A model generated the notes under the pieces. That model saw nothing but the letters and a program-made list of their open reading frames with translations. It made no database searches and was not told where the DNA came from. Below are positions 33,975 through 45,789 of a stretch of DNA of 64,000 nucleotides, in pieces (position 1 is the stretch's first letter; each line of letters starts with the position of its first letter). Where the stretch lies: the NCBI GenBank assembly GCA_028023455.1, contig JAQFVV010006637.1, positions 126,001 to 190,000 on the forward strand, in the 5' to 3' direction. The position numbers and the translations under genes are program-made. The stretch comes from Epiperipatus broadwayi (Eukaryota; Onychophora; Udeonychophora; Euonychophora; Peripatidae).

Positions 33975-34140
33975 TCTCAGATCCAAAGCTCCTCACTGAT
34001 GAAAGCCACAAGCTAGAAACTAGTCTGGAGATATCGGATGAATAGGCATTAGATGGAAATTTTATGCCCAAATCTTTTTGAGTACATTGATTACTAAGGC
34101 TTGCACTGGTTGGCACTACTGTATGGAAAGTTTGGTATTG
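33975..34140 (+). repeat. Family I repeat, copy 1
   Basis: It forms a direct repeat with 34425-34590, 450 bases away. Both run from the CTCAGATCCAA(A)GCTCC start through the hammerhead-like box to CACTACTGTATGGA. By eye, about one base in eight differs. Confidence 0.8.
33991..34030 (+). ncRNA. Hammerhead-like motif, family I
   Basis: CCUCA, CUGAUGA plus A, AGC/GCU stem II with CACAA loop, GAAA, ACUAGU self-complementary stem III, C, UGGAG. Stem I has one mismatch. Confidence 0.45.
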
Positions 34141-34424
34141 TTATTAACAGCCCGTACAATTATATAAAATGGTGATTTTGTTAATTTTGATGGTTTTATA
34201 CCTATCCTGTCTAGGAGATAATGGTAACTGGGATTTTTGAAAAACCCAAGTCACCAAAATGTATGGATGCTGAACTGAATTCAGAACTATATGACTATAC
34301 AAGAAAATGAGCTCAGATTCTGTTTTCATCTTGGGTTCATAGCTTTATAGTCAACCAAATATGTAACAGATGGCTGCTGGAAGATTGCATTAGATTCTAA
34401 GGTCTAGGTGTAATGTTCTCAAAT

Positions 34425-34590
34425 CCAAGGCTCCTTACTGATGAAAGCCATAAGTTAGAAACTGGTCTGAAGATATTGGATGAGTAGGCACTAGATGGGG
34501 ATTTTATGCACAAACCTTTCTGCATCTATTGATTACTAAGGCCTGCACTGGGTGGTACTACTGTATGGAGAGTTTGCTATTGCTAATTAC
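34425..34590 (+). repeat. Family I repeat, copy 2
   Basis: Direct repeat of 33975-34140, containing its own hammerhead-like box at 34433-34472. Confidence 0.8.
34433..34472 (+). ncRNA. Hammerhead-like motif, family I
   Basis: CUGAUGA plus A, stem II AGC/GUU with one wobble, GAAA, ACUGGU (one wobble) as stem III, C. Stem I is imperfect. Confidence 0.4.
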
Positions 34591-34599
34591 TAAAGTTTA

Positions 34600-35105
34600 A
34601 ACAAGATGACAAAAAAGTAGGGAGAATAAATGAATTTATTAACCAGTTAACAACACCCAATCTCTCTTCTAAAATATATTTTATAATAGGATCAAATGAT
34701 GCTAAATTTATTTAATACAATTCTTTCGTTTTATTTTTTCCCCTATAAACAAACAATCATTAATAAACTTAACAAAAGGTTTTAAAGATACAACTTTACA
34801 ATTAATAATTATCTCAGTCAAATAAATAATATGTAGTCATTACGTTGAGAGCAAAAATTTAAGTTATCAGACCTCTTAATTATCAACTCTGTTAGTCAAC
34901 AAATCACCGCTTTTAAGAGTTTTTATTACAGAAATGAGAAATGAAATAGTTTTAAAAATATAGCTTTGTTTAAAAAAAAAAAAAGAATTTTATAAAGATT
35001 GCATTAGTATCAATTATTCTGATAAATTGATCGAGAGTTTTTTTGTTTAATAAAAATAAAAATAATTTTAACAATATTAATAGAAATATGATTTTATTTC
35101 GTTAC
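34600..35105. other. AT-rich intron, nothing recognised
   Basis: No exon or paired repeat is seen. Confidence 0.5.
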
Positions 35106-35109
35106 TTTT

Positions 35110-35545
35110 TAATTATAAAGTTTTAAGGAGGAATCATAATATTTTTGGTAATAAGAAAATAGGATGAAAAAGAGTGATACTCTAAATAATTTATTGAATA
35201 ATATACGACAGACAATTGATAGAATCACCATTTCTGGAGTTATTTTTTTGTTTTCTCACGAATTACATCTAGGTCAAAGTAGTTTGAATTTAAAGGAAAG
35301 AGTGAAAGTCACAACACTAAAGAATAAATTTCTTAGTTCTGCATTATGTATTTTTGAATCAAGATAGACCATAAGATTATATTTCAGTTGTCTACGTTGT
35401 ATTTTTTTGACAAGATAAACAAGAAGAGAAAAATTAAAGAATTGCTTTTAATAAAAATTTAAAGGTATTAATTTATTAAAAAATTCTTTTGATCTTAAAG
35501 AGAATTGGAATGTCAGTTGGGATTGTGGAAAGGTAATACGTTTAT
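35110..35545 (+). pseudogene. PLE family A GIY-YIG remnant
   Basis: The segment follows the family A frame at 11655: LNNLLNNIRQTIDRITISG, then an HLGQSSLNLKERVKV part holding the position of the YVG motif (Tyr-Val replaced), then SSALCIFE, and after frameshifts a C-terminal SFDLKENW-like end near 35500. The 5' reverse transcriptase is missing. It is broken and lies inside the 18-kb lipoxygenase intron in the sense orientation. Confidence 0.65.
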
Positions 35546-36686
35546 ATACAATCATGTGATAATTATTAAGCCTATTTAATTAACAATTGCTCTTCCTTCT
35601 ACCCCCCCCCGCCCCATTATGCTCAATAACTTTTTTTCCAGTAAGAAAATGGATCATTTCTTACTGTAATTTAGATCTTTTTTATATAGAATTATCAGGA
35701 ACAATAACAGTCAGAGAGCAAGCTTATATCAGCTTATATATTTTTAATATCAATGGTTTTTGAAAACAGTAAGTACTGTAGTTCATTTTCTTATCATAAA
35801 AAAGTTTTTGAATATGTCCGCTAGAGGACAGTCCAATTATTAATTAAATGGACTTCAAATATCGCATGACTTTATAGTTATTCAGAATAAAACTATTTTT
35901 TTCTATTCATATATATGACATAGAATTTTTATTATAGACTTTTAAAAACGAGAAATATATACATACTTTATAAAACTATAGCAGTTCTTTTAAAATCAAT
36001 TGACATTAATATATATAACAGAATTTAAAATTCCTCTCTACTGTCATAATTCCTAATAAATTTATATCTAAAGGTTTAATAAATTATGCTCCAGTTTTCT
36101 CTTTTTTCTTACTGGAAAAGAATTATTAGCCATCACAGCTAGTAGTTCAATTCTTAATTTAAAAATGTTATTGGCACTCACATATATATTGTGTTATATT
36201 ACTTTTCTCTTGAGAAGAGTCTCTCTTGCAGGGTAACTATTGGTATTGGAAGTTTTAAATTTGATTTTGATTGTAGATTTAATTAAAAAACTGTCGTACT
36301 TGCTTTATATACATATACGCATACATAATGTTAAAAGTGAACTCAATCCAGTCGCAATCATATATGAGAATGGTGTGATGAAAAGTATTAAGTTGCCAAA
36401 ATGGACATTGAGATTCAAGTGTTTGACACCTCTATCTCATGTGAAGAGTGAAAGTTATTTACGAAATATATGTATAGTGAGTCAATGGTCTGGCTTTCTG
36501 CACTGGTAGCTGTTTATGGTATGGTGCTGATGGGATGAGAGGAACACTGATAAGAAACAAAAAAATATGAATATATATATATCTGAATATTTATAATGAT
36601 AGCATTTTTCTTGTAATTACATATTGAATTATAAAATGATTAAAATAATCCAACACATAATTACATATATATGTTATTTTCGTTAG
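35546..36686. other. Intron with no recognised feature
   Basis: It includes a C-rich run at 35601-35615. A block between two inverse TTTTCTTACTGGAAA segments (near 35640 and 36105) may be an old foldback. No exon is seen. Confidence 0.4.
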
Positions 36687-36819
36687 ATAGGACTTCTATC
36701 AAGGCTTGATAAAACTACTGACAAATATTTAGAATATTTTGGAAATAATTTGCCTGTTCCACTAAAAATAATTGAAAGGTGGCAAAGTGATGAAGAATTT
36801 TGTCGTCAATTAATACAAG
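36687..36819 (+). CDS. Lipoxygenase, exon (catalytic domain)
   Basis: The acceptor TTTCGTTAG precedes and CAAG|GTAGAA follows. The exon starts in phase 0 and ends in phase 1. The 44 residues run from IGLLSRLDKTT to ERWQSDEEFCRQLIQG. The last block is the landmark W-x-(D/E)-D-x-x-F-x-x-Q-x-x-x-G of the lipoxygenase family. Here the Gly-Tyr usually found after the Phe is replaced (FCRQLIQG), an unusual change in a conserved stretch. It joins without gap to the exon at 18137-18300 and to 56174-56317. Both flanking introns are over 18 kb. Family assignment is firm; whether the protein is active cannot be judged because the iron ligands lie downstream. Confidence 0.85.
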
Positions 36820-37361
36820 GTAGAAAACGTTTAGTATTATGTATAATAGATTTAATCTCTGACATTATTGCATCAAGTATAATGGCATTATATATAAAGT
36901 ACATTAAAAAAATTAATTTAAGAAACCAGATATACATACTTAAAGTATACATGTTTTCAAAAATTAATTTTATATTTTATTTTTTGCTAAAGTATTTACA
37001 TATATATATATATTAATTCTAATATTCTCATGGATAAAAGATGAAATCATATTAAGATTCTGGAAATAATTATGTGATTTCATATATATATTGAAGCAGT
37101 CGGATCTGAGTTCGATCCTAGCTTCATGTTATTTACCCTAATACTAACCTTAAATTTCCGATGCAAAGGGACTTTATACGTTCAATCCACGCTAATTTCC
37201 ATAATGAATAACTTATTTCAAATGCGTAGCAAAATTAATTAGTTTAGTTTAAAATTGATCAATTCTCTAAATAAATTCATGATAAAATATTCATGAATTT
37301 ATATATATTAAATTGCGTGGATTGTGCGTATATATATTTGTAAATATTAAATATATATAAT
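36820..37361. other. AT-rich intron start
   Basis: Contains a short GAGTTCGATCC B-box-like string at about 37107-37120 without a convincing A box. Nothing else is recognised. Confidence 0.4.
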
Positions 37362-39666
37362 TGTTCGAAAGTTTCATTGCGTCGGGAATACTTGTTTTTT
37401 TTCACCTTTAAATAATTTGTAAAGTTTCGGTGATTAAAAGCTACATTCCTTCGATAAGCTTTAAAATTCTTAAAAACAATAGTAAAGCTTTATGAATTGG
37501 AAAAAGATAAGGATTCATTTTTCTAATTAAATCATTTTCAGATTTTAAGAATTCATTTTCAATTAGAGAAGGAATTCAAGCTAATTAGTTTGAAAGCCTT
37601 ATCGAGGGAATGTATTTGAAAACAACTAACTATAAAAAAACACATTGATAATAAAATGAACGCTAGCCGGAGGCATCAGTGAACAGTATATATAGCCCTG
37701 AAAAGTCAGGAAAAAGGCGAGATCTTTGTTGTAAAGTAGTACAGTGAACTCTGTGCGTGTTAAATTGTATTCATCATGATAGAGGGCTAGAACATCAGGA
37801 ATCTGGCTACGGTTCCATGAAGTCCCCAGAAATCTTCAATAGTGCTGCTGAATCTTTCCGGACCGATCAGACTGCTAACATCATGAAAAGCTACTAAAAA
37901 TGCTGTTCCAATAATCAACCAAATGGTGCCTACGTTTCACCGACTTGGATGTGTAACTTAAGAACCTAGCACGGAAGGGTAATATATTTCTCATGAACTC
38001 TAAACTCTCTGGCCACTTCGAACTTTATTTTACACTCCTTTTTAAGAGCTCTTTATTCTCTAATGTAAAAATCTTTCTAACACCTTTTATTTACGCTATT
38101 GTAAATCTATATCTTAATTCTTTAATCTCTAGTCTTTAAACTTTTCTCTTCTTACTTGGCGGTTCAGTTAATATATATATATTTGTGTGCTTTATTAATG
38201 TTCGTTTATTTAAAATTATATGCCAATAATCTCTCGACTCGATGAGCTCCTTTGTTCTATTTGCCTCACGCAAATAATATATTAATTTTAAATAGTAATT
38301 CTCGCCCATTAGAACTAAATTTATAAGTTCTATCAATCATCGAGTCGAAAGAAATATTACATGTTTACTATTTTTATAATTGGCTAATAATCAATTATTA
38401 GCTCCGTTTTTACCTATGTCCCCAGCTCCTATCTAATACACAAAGGTTTATATATTCACAAAATGTTAAAATATTATTTTCTCGTTCCACTAATATTTAT
38501 TAACTCAAATATAATGTTAAATGTTTTATTGCAAAAGGGCCGATAAAGGGTTAAATAGATTCTAATTCAACTTTTGTTATTTGTATTAAGATTCAGTAAG
38601 AGCACGATGATTAGGGCATAATTAATATAACTTACAAATACTTTCAAATAGTTTGTTAAAAGCTCGTTTGACTTTAATTAATTGATCAAGTTATCACGTC
38701 GAGCATTCTATATGGGTTTTAGTTTTCAATGATAACTATCAAGTCATCATCATCGAACGTTGCTGACGTAGGGCAATGTTCCGCTCCGTTAGGCTGGTCG
38801 GTGATCATATTTCTCTTATTTAAAATTATCAAGAAGAAAGTACTTCCGCTCCCTTCATAGTAGTCAAAGGGCGTAAGACTTGTTAAATGCAAGCCGCCAT
38901 AGGACTTCGATCATCGACTAGCAATCGTCTTTCAAGTGGATTTTCCGGAAAAGCCTGCTCGGATGCTCGTAATTCGTGATGAATTGATTTAAATTAAAGT
39001 CGAACAAATTCTCAAATATATTATTAATTAAATCTGTTTTCACATCAAGATTAAAGTTATGCCCTAAAATACGTATCTTGCTCTTCGTGAATAGATTTTC
39101 GAATGTGAAAATAAATATCACATTCCATCGTAATCAAATTAGAGCAATCATTTCCTTCGTTAATGAATACCTTTATCAGCCTTTATATTTCTTGTTGGGG
39201 GCATAGGCAGAGACTTTCAATTTACGTAATACTTGTTGGCATATGATAAGGACCGCCACTCTTATTATAATTGTAAGATATCTTAAAGACTAGAGGTAAT
39301 TAATGCATTCTTTATTTTATGAAACAAAACAAATTATTTTTATTAAATATTTTCTAACATACTTGGTTTTCTTAGTTCATTATTCTTTTTATAATTATTT
39401 AAATGTTAATACCCGCTGTCTGTGTTGGCAACCCGAACATACATATGATTCAATTTATAAAATTATTCAAAGTATATAAATTCTTAGATATTAGTGTTAC
39501 TCAGGAGTCTCTAGTCCTCACCAACCGTTGAGCTAGTTCTTGGCGCATAGCACTGTGCCGTCGATTTCTGCTATCTGAGCTGTTGAGTTGGGTTTGAATT
39601 CAGTTTTGGTTCAGATGAGTTTGAATCTGATTTGACTTGCGGTGGTGGTGGGTTTCGACCGGTACA
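37362..39666. mobile_element. Possible solo LTR or other LTR-like insertion, 2.3 kb
   Basis: The block begins TGTTCGAAAG and ends CGACCGGTACA, so it has TG/CA ends. It is bounded by AT tracts and is clearly richer in CpG and GC than its surroundings. A TATA-like TATATATAG lies near 37690, followed by an initiator-like region. There is no open frame of note and no recognised protein. Without a second copy or a clear target-site duplication the class stays open. Confidence 0.4.
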
Positions 39667-39673
39667 ATATATA

Positions 39674-39966
39674 TATATAATAAGGAAAACCAAGTCATAC
39701 ATCATGTGACTTAATTAGCTTGTATTTACAAATGTAATATAATGAGCTTACTAATAGCTCTAAACAAGGTTTTTGATAAATATCATAAGCATTTAAAATC
39801 TCTGTGTAAAATTATTCTTATTCTCAAATCAATTTTGAGCTAATGTCTCTCATCAGTGAGGCACTAGGACATTTATACATTAAATCTAAAATACAACTCA
39901 AGCCCAGCATATTACATTTGTAAATACAAGCTAATTAAGTTATGTGATTATGGCTTGATTTTTCTT
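39674..39966. mobile_element. Inverted-repeat element (MITE-like)
   Basis: Ends at 39674-39745 and 39903-39966 are inverse copies (GGAAAA(C)CAAG, CATGTGACTTAATTAGCTTG, TATTTACAAATGTAATAT). The interior has CUCACUGAUGAGAGAC on the minus strand, then AAAA where GAAA would be needed, so it is a decayed relative of the hammerhead-bearing families. Confidence 0.75.
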
Positions 39967-40539
39967 ACTATGATTTTAGCCAAAAAGCATAAATTTCAGT
40001 CAGTCATACTAATTATTTTAAAGCTATTTTGAATTGCTTTAATCTCAAAGTCTTTTACATTATTAAATACTGCAGGGGTACTTACATTATATATTTCATT
40101 CTTTAAAATCTGCATTGACCTGTTTCAATTGAGAGTAATCTCAAACATGTCAATTATTACTATAAAACAATTAAAAAATAACTTTACAATAATTAGTATG
40201 GCATTGAAATTCATGCTTTTTGGTTAAATTATTTTGGGAAACCCTCTAAATAAAAAAAAAGGTCAAAAGAGAAAAAAAAACATTTTTTTCTTATGCTTTG
40301 ACTTAAAAATATTTCAATTGCTTAATAACCAAGCATATGAGAAATAATCTCAAAGTGTTATATGTTATTAAACACTGGATTAGCTTACACACACATATAT
40401 AAAATAGATTGAATTTCTGACATTATTGTAACTAATATTTTAAAGATTCTATAGCAGGGAATAAAATATAAAATTAATTGGTTTCTTACATTAATTTTAT
40501 TTTTTGTTAAAGTGTTTTTATACATGCATAATATATATA
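39967..40539. other. AT-rich intron, nothing recognised
   Basis: Low-complexity A/T-rich sequence without exon or paired repeat. Confidence 0.5.
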
Positions 40540-40642
40540 TGTAAAATAAATAAAATGTCCGTTAATTAAAAACAAAATTGTAATTATAATTGAAATAATA
40601 AATTTAACGGTTTACAAAGTATTATAAACAATCCTTAAATCC

Positions 40643-40685
40643 GCAGAAGTACTTTCGGTTAATTTCTTAAACCAGCCTCAACTGC
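40643..40685 (-). ncRNA. Hammerhead-like motif, PLE family C terminus
   Basis: Minus strand: GCAG, UUGAGGC box, GGUU/AACC stem II, GAAA, AGUACU stem III, U, CUGC. Stem I pairs over four bases. Confidence 0.4.
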
Positions 40686-40724
40686 CATTAAATTTAAAAA
40701 AAAAAAAGAATCAAAAAAAGAAGG

Positions 40725-40787
40725 TATTGTTAAGAAGGCCCAAAATTAGAAAATTAGAAAAATGTGTGGAAAGTGGAAAAGTATGGG
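40725..40787. repeat. 63-bp direct repeat, copy 1
   Basis: Almost identical to 41140-41202 (TATTGTTAAGAAGGCCC to AAAGTGGAAAAGTA(T/C)GG). It lies inside the PLE C hairpin loop while the partner lies outside, so it may record a target or template capture. Confidence 0.85.
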
Positions 40788-40816
40788 CATAAAAGTTTTT
40801 TTTTTTTAATTTAATG

Positions 40817-40859
40817 GCAGTTGAGGCAGATTTAAGAAATTAACCGAAAGTACTTCTGC
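40817..40859 (+). ncRNA. Hammerhead-like motif, PLE family C terminus
   Basis: Same fold as 40643-40685 on the other strand. Stem II is weakened by AGAUUU in place of AGGUUU. Confidence 0.35.
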
Positions 40860-41139
40860 AGATTTAAGGATTGTTTATAATAGTTTGTAAACCGTTAAAT
40901 TTATTATTTCAATTATAATTACAATATACTGTATGTATACTTAATTTTAAAATCGCCATGTGAAATTTAAAAATTTTTTTTTTTAAAAACATCCTTTTGT
41001 ATATAAAATTTTTAAATAATTTCTATTAACATTTCAATAAAAATTATTCACTACTGATATACATATTTTGAGGAAAACGATTCATTCTGAGATTTAGATA
41101 AGTAATTTGCAATAAGAAATGACAACGACTACCTGTGAG

Positions 41140-41202
41140 TATTGTTAAGAAGGCCCAAAATTAGAAAATTAGAAAAATGTGTGGAAAGTGGAAAAGTACG
41201 GC
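41140..41202. repeat. 63-bp direct repeat, copy 2
   Basis: Partner of 40725-40787, outside the inverted pair. Confidence 0.85.
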
Positions 41203-41666
41203 TTAAAAGAAGTAAATGGAATAAATATATTTATTTGGGGATAAGAAATAGTAGTAAATGGAATATACTTCAGAATGAGAAAAAATATTTGATGTTAAAA
41301 AAATAATGGATGGGTTAAAAAATTAACACCGTTTGCTTATAATAAGTATAATTTCAGTAGAATGTTATGGGAAGAAATGGCTGTAACTCATTCCTAAAAG
41401 TGAAATCTGTTATATTTAGGAATGAATAAAACGTATAAAGAAATGAGATTATAAATCAAAATGATGGAATATAAAGGGAAATAAAATGAGCATTATTTCA
41501 TTTGAAAAATGCATAATAGTAATTTTAAAATGTTTGGAAAATAACACAATTTATGAATGCAAACAGAAATACTAAAGTATTTTTTAAAGGATTTAATGTA
41601 AGAGTAATCTATACTCTTATTTTTCTCCTTTACTTTCTTTGCATTTCTTCATATATTCATATATAT

Positions 41667-41862
41667 TCCTTATAATAACTTCTCCCATATACACTTTAAT
41701 GCAAAATTTTTTTTTTAATAAAACTTCTTTATGTAGAGGAAATTTGAGAACACTCTGATGAAGACTGCTAGACAGTCGAAACTGTCAAGAAAATAAAGAA
41801 GTTTTATTAAATTTTTTTTTTTGCATTAAAGTGTATATGACAGAAGTTACTATAAGCAATAT
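41667..41862. mobile_element. Inverted pair, family E
   Basis: Arms 41667-41731 and 41797-41862 are inverse (ACACTTTAATGCAAAA, AATAAAACTTCTTT). Between them is one hammerhead-like motif. Related to 17085-17290. Confidence 0.75.
41755..41786 (+). ncRNA. Hammerhead-like motif, family E
   Basis: CUGAUGA plus A, stem II GACUG/CAGUC with loop CUAGA, GAAA, C, U, GUC. The core is the most canonical in the window, but stem I arms do not pair well and stem III is only two pairs with a one-base loop, so a single copy is unlikely to be active. Confidence 0.45.
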
Positions 41863-42079
41863 ATATGTAAGAGTAGTCCTGAGGAAATACTAAAATATGC
41901 AATAGAATTGAACAGAAATTTTATTTCAATTTATTTTACAAAATTGGGGTAAATAACAATCATAAAATGTTAGATATATAATATGTAGGGTTTGGGATAG
42001 AAGTATAGATAATTTAGTAAGTAAAAAAATAGGAAATTAATAATAGTAATACTGCATCAAAGTAAAACAAATATTAGAG

Positions 42080-42420
42080 CTATAGATATTTATGATAATA
42101 GGAGAGGAAATTATTTATTAAGTCTGGACATAAAAGAACAAACGAAAACATGGAGAAAAGATTTAAATTTTTCATATGATTTTTGCCAATGTGGGATAAA
42201 AATATAAAATACTTATTAATAAAATGTAAAAACTTTTAGTCAAGATAGAGAAGAAATGATAAATATGTACAATAAGAGAAAAGATTCTACTAAAAAAGTT
42301 GATGAGGTTTTTTTTAATAGTGGGAGAGAAAAAAGAGGAATCTAAGATAATTTTGAAACATAGTGTAGATGAAATAGTAATTAAGACTAAAATATTATTA
42401 ATACAGTATATTATAATAAG
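42080..42420 (+). pseudogene. Degenerate LINE reverse transcriptase C-terminal tail
   Basis: Reading through stops gives KEQTKTWRKDL, then FCQCGIK and FSQDREEMINMY. This recalls the C-x-CG...H...C-x3-(F/Y)-x2-(E/D)R tail found after the reverse transcriptase in several LINE clades. Stops and frameshifts are frequent. The clade cannot be told. Confidence 0.35.
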
Positions 42421-42553
42421 TATTAATTAACACTTATTAAGAGTGATTTTAGGTAAAGAATAGCTACAATTCATTACATTGATTGGGACTGATCAATTAA
42501 GATTAGCATCTATTTTATTTTGAATTCCCAATAATTGCATTTTCTAGTTTTCA

Positions 42554-42554
<1 letters not shown>

Positions 42555-42603
<49 letters not shown>
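42555..42603. repeat. (TA)n microsatellite
   Basis: Uninterrupted dinucleotide run. Confidence 0.95.
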
Positions 42604-43197
42604 CAATTATATGCTATTCAAATAAAAATGCAAACAAACAAAAATGTAAATGAACAAACAAAAAAAGCATTAAAATTTGAAAATTTTACAATATTCAACA
42701 GCTATTTTCTTCTCTGATCATCATAACTCAATTATATATAAAAATAAATTTTCTTTGGTTTATGTTGAAAGAAAGTACATTTTATTCTTCATTTATTATC
42801 CTTTTCTAATTTGATTTGCTATATTTTACATAATAAAATATTTCTGAGTGAAATGGTAAAAGTTGTACAAAATATTAGAACATGTTAAAATTGGTACTGT
42901 TTTAAATACATGAAAAATAATTAAAGATATCTTCATTTATTAATAACAAGATCTGTATTATGTTTATAAAAGAGAAAAAAATATTGAAAGAAAAAGTATT
43001 TTGCCTAGAGTATATTTAATATCTATATGTTATTTATTTATTTTAAAATAAAAATATGGTAGATAGTTTTTCTTATTTTAGTGAATGTAAGTGTATCATC
43101 TCATTTTATTGATAATAATTATATTATTATTTTTAAAATTTGTTTATACTATAATCTTAATTTATATTACTACCATGCATATAAAGAAGCATCCATG

Positions 43198-43198
<1 letters not shown>

Positions 43199-43287
<89 letters not shown>
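43199..43287. repeat. (TA)n microsatellite, long
   Basis: About 88 bases of perfect TA, the longest in the window. The open frames of repeated Tyr-Ile that cross it on both strands are artefacts. Confidence 0.97.
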
Positions 43288-43288
<1 letters not shown>

Positions 43289-44182
43289 GCTGGTTCATCC
43301 CTATCCTCATAAGGTAAGCATGTGCACATATCGAACATGAAACAAATATGGTGGCACACTAGGATAGGAAGTGATTTCAAATCTTTTTAATGATTGGCTT
43401 GATACAGTCATCAGTATGTTTATAAAGTATTGACTCTTACATACCTTTGAAAGATTTCTTTAATTTCAATCCTTCACACCACTGGCAGAAAGAAAAAGAT
43501 TAATTCCCCCTCCCGAAAGAATATGTAAGGCCAATAATAATATGAAATAAAATGAATCAAACGAAATCTAATAGATATAAACACCAAATGACCAAAGATT
43601 TAAATCCCGATAAGGGAGTATCCCATATGCCAGCTCATCATTCTCTTTATCTCAGGTAAAGAAATGGGAAACAAACTCACACAATTATCTAAGTGTCTTA
43701 TTATGTTAGAGAAAGAAATACGAATAAATTCTCACAGCAGTAAGGTTGTTTTAAATGTAAAATAAATGTTTATTGAATCCCTTCACCAATTGCCAAGAGA
43801 AATATAATAATAACAAACCCCAATGCATAATAAATTATAATAAAAAATATATATGAGAGTATTATAGATATATTAACAAAGAAAGAGAATGTAAAATTAT
43901 AAAGAATCAACTATTGAGAAAGTGGTCTGAGGCTCATAACTCGTACATGAATACATTTCGTAAACCCTGAATGGTAAGTAAAATATCTTAATGAGAGAAA
44001 TACATTAATAAAAGATTTATTACATTGATATTTGTATGAAATTATGAGCATAAAAATAACCTTAATAAGGGTACCACATAAAGTCTCTATCGTACGTCTA
44101 GGGGTTCTTAATAGGCCAAGTATCTTCATCCAGAATGGCAGGGACTTCTCTTTAACACGGCATAATTCAGCTGCTTTCATTA
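43288..44182. other. Unclassified region
   Basis: Somewhat richer in GC than its surroundings from 43300 to 44600. It may belong to an unrecognised repeat including the 56-bp tandem array. No protein is recognised. Confidence 0.35.
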
Positions 44183-44326
44183 TCATTTGGTGGCTGGATT
44201 TAGGAGACATTTCTGGTATTGTTCCACAGCTCTCACGATCATTCGGTGACTGGATTCAGGAGAGCTTTCTGGTATTGTTCCATGGCTCTCACAATCATTT
44301 GATGGCTGGATTCAGGAGACCTTGCT
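44183..44326. repeat. Tandem repeat, period 56 bp
   Basis: Units start at 44183, 44239 and 44295, each with TCATT(T/C)(G)GTGGCTGGATT(C)AGGAGA-type order and, in the first two, TCTGGTATTGTTCCA. The third unit is partial. Open frames across it on both strands are not conserved as protein. Confidence 0.85.
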
Positions 44327-45572
44327 GATGGCAGGAGCGGAGCTGGGTGGGCACACTGACTGGGGGTTCTTGCCCCATGATCATTTCACTGACGCGAGTA
44401 CATTTGAGCTTGAGATTTAATTATAAATTTCTTTTTTAGTTAACGATTATTTTGTTTTCTACAGCACTGGTAACAATTCTTTTACTTTGGGTTTTCAAAT
44501 ACCAACACCTTCCCGCAAATGCAGTTTTTTACTGCACTAATACAAATTGTCTAATTGGAAACCATCTTGAAGTTTACATCAGCATGATTTAAGAGAAATA
44601 ATTAGAACTGGGAATTCTCTAAGTTCAAACAAGCAAGTTCAGAGAAATCCAAAAAGTTAGCATGAGTGAGTCAGTGATTGACTTAGTGACTGGTTGACTG
44701 CTTGTGCCCGATTGACTGCATGTGCCCAATTGAACCCCACTAAACTGGTGAACAGCATATAGCCCTCCTCATTAAAATCTCAATCTAGTTATCCCTCTGA
44801 AATTTAATTAATTAATTTTGACCTTTGTTACTGGTTTCATACAATGCACGAAGCATTCCTATGAAATCCACTAATTAATCTTAAGAATTTATTTATTTTT
44901 AATTCAGTTGATTATTTACTCTGATTCAACACACACACACACAAAATTTTGATTATATAAATTATTTTCCGATAATCAGATTCCATTTAAAATATTTTTT
45001 TAATTAAATTAGATATTTTCCCCCACCCACATTAACATAAATTTTAACAAACTCTTTTGTTGAGTTGAAACATTTGATAATTAAAAAAAAGAAAGAAGCA
45101 AAATTACTTATCTATTAAAATGTACTTGCCTTTAGGGTTTTCTTAAATTTGGAACAATGGGTTTGTAGAGAAAAATATCTAGTACAACTTTTGATTTAAA
45201 ATGACTTATATGCTGGATTTTTAAATATTACCATTTCCCTTTCCTTTTACAAGCATTTAACAAAAAATTATAAATACAAATTACGCATAAACATCTTTGC
45301 ATTTATAAAAAAAAATGAACATAAAATAATAAAAATAAATTATAAGCATATAGCTAATATGCTAATACTTTACATTATAAGCCTTAACTATTGGCTTTTC
45401 TTGTGTGTGTGAGTATATGACAGATCCACAGACATCTCTCACTTATTTTATAATCTGACTTGATTAAAATTTATATAGACAACATATACACATTAAATGG
45501 CTTTATTATGTATTTTAGGCCATTTTCTTATGTAATACCATCTTATGCTTGGCCATACAAAGTGTGTCTGTC

Positions 45573-45576
<4 letters not shown>
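44327..45576. other. Unclassified AT-rich region
   Basis: Has short direct repeats (GTGACTGGTTGACTGCTTGTGCCC-like, about 44690-44735) and a (CA)n run near 44930. No exon is seen. Confidence 0.4.

Positions 45577-45661
<85 letters not shown>
45577..45661. repeat. (TA)n microsatellite, interrupted
   Basis: Two perfect TA runs separated by GATGGT. Confidence 0.95.
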
Positions 45662-45666
<5 letters not shown>

Positions 45667-45789
45667 ACCATGACATCAACTTTAATAAAACACATATTTT
45701 GGTATAAATTGAACAATATGACCAGAGATTGCTAAGGGAAGCTATAGAAATTATTTAAAGACCTAAAACATAAATGAAAAGTGCGAAAA

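Larger units (their letters stand above)
40540..40930. mobile_element. Inverted pair of PLE family C termini
   Basis: Arms at 40545-40700 and 40805-40925 are near-identical inverse copies. About 100 bases between them include a block (40725-40787) that recurs at 41140-41202. No PLE coding sequence remains. Confidence 0.85.

Noticed and set aside
43081-43380. Open frames of repeated Tyr-Ile on both strands
   Set aside because: They are translations of the (TA)n microsatellite and carry no other signal. The same holds for frames at 49223-49444.
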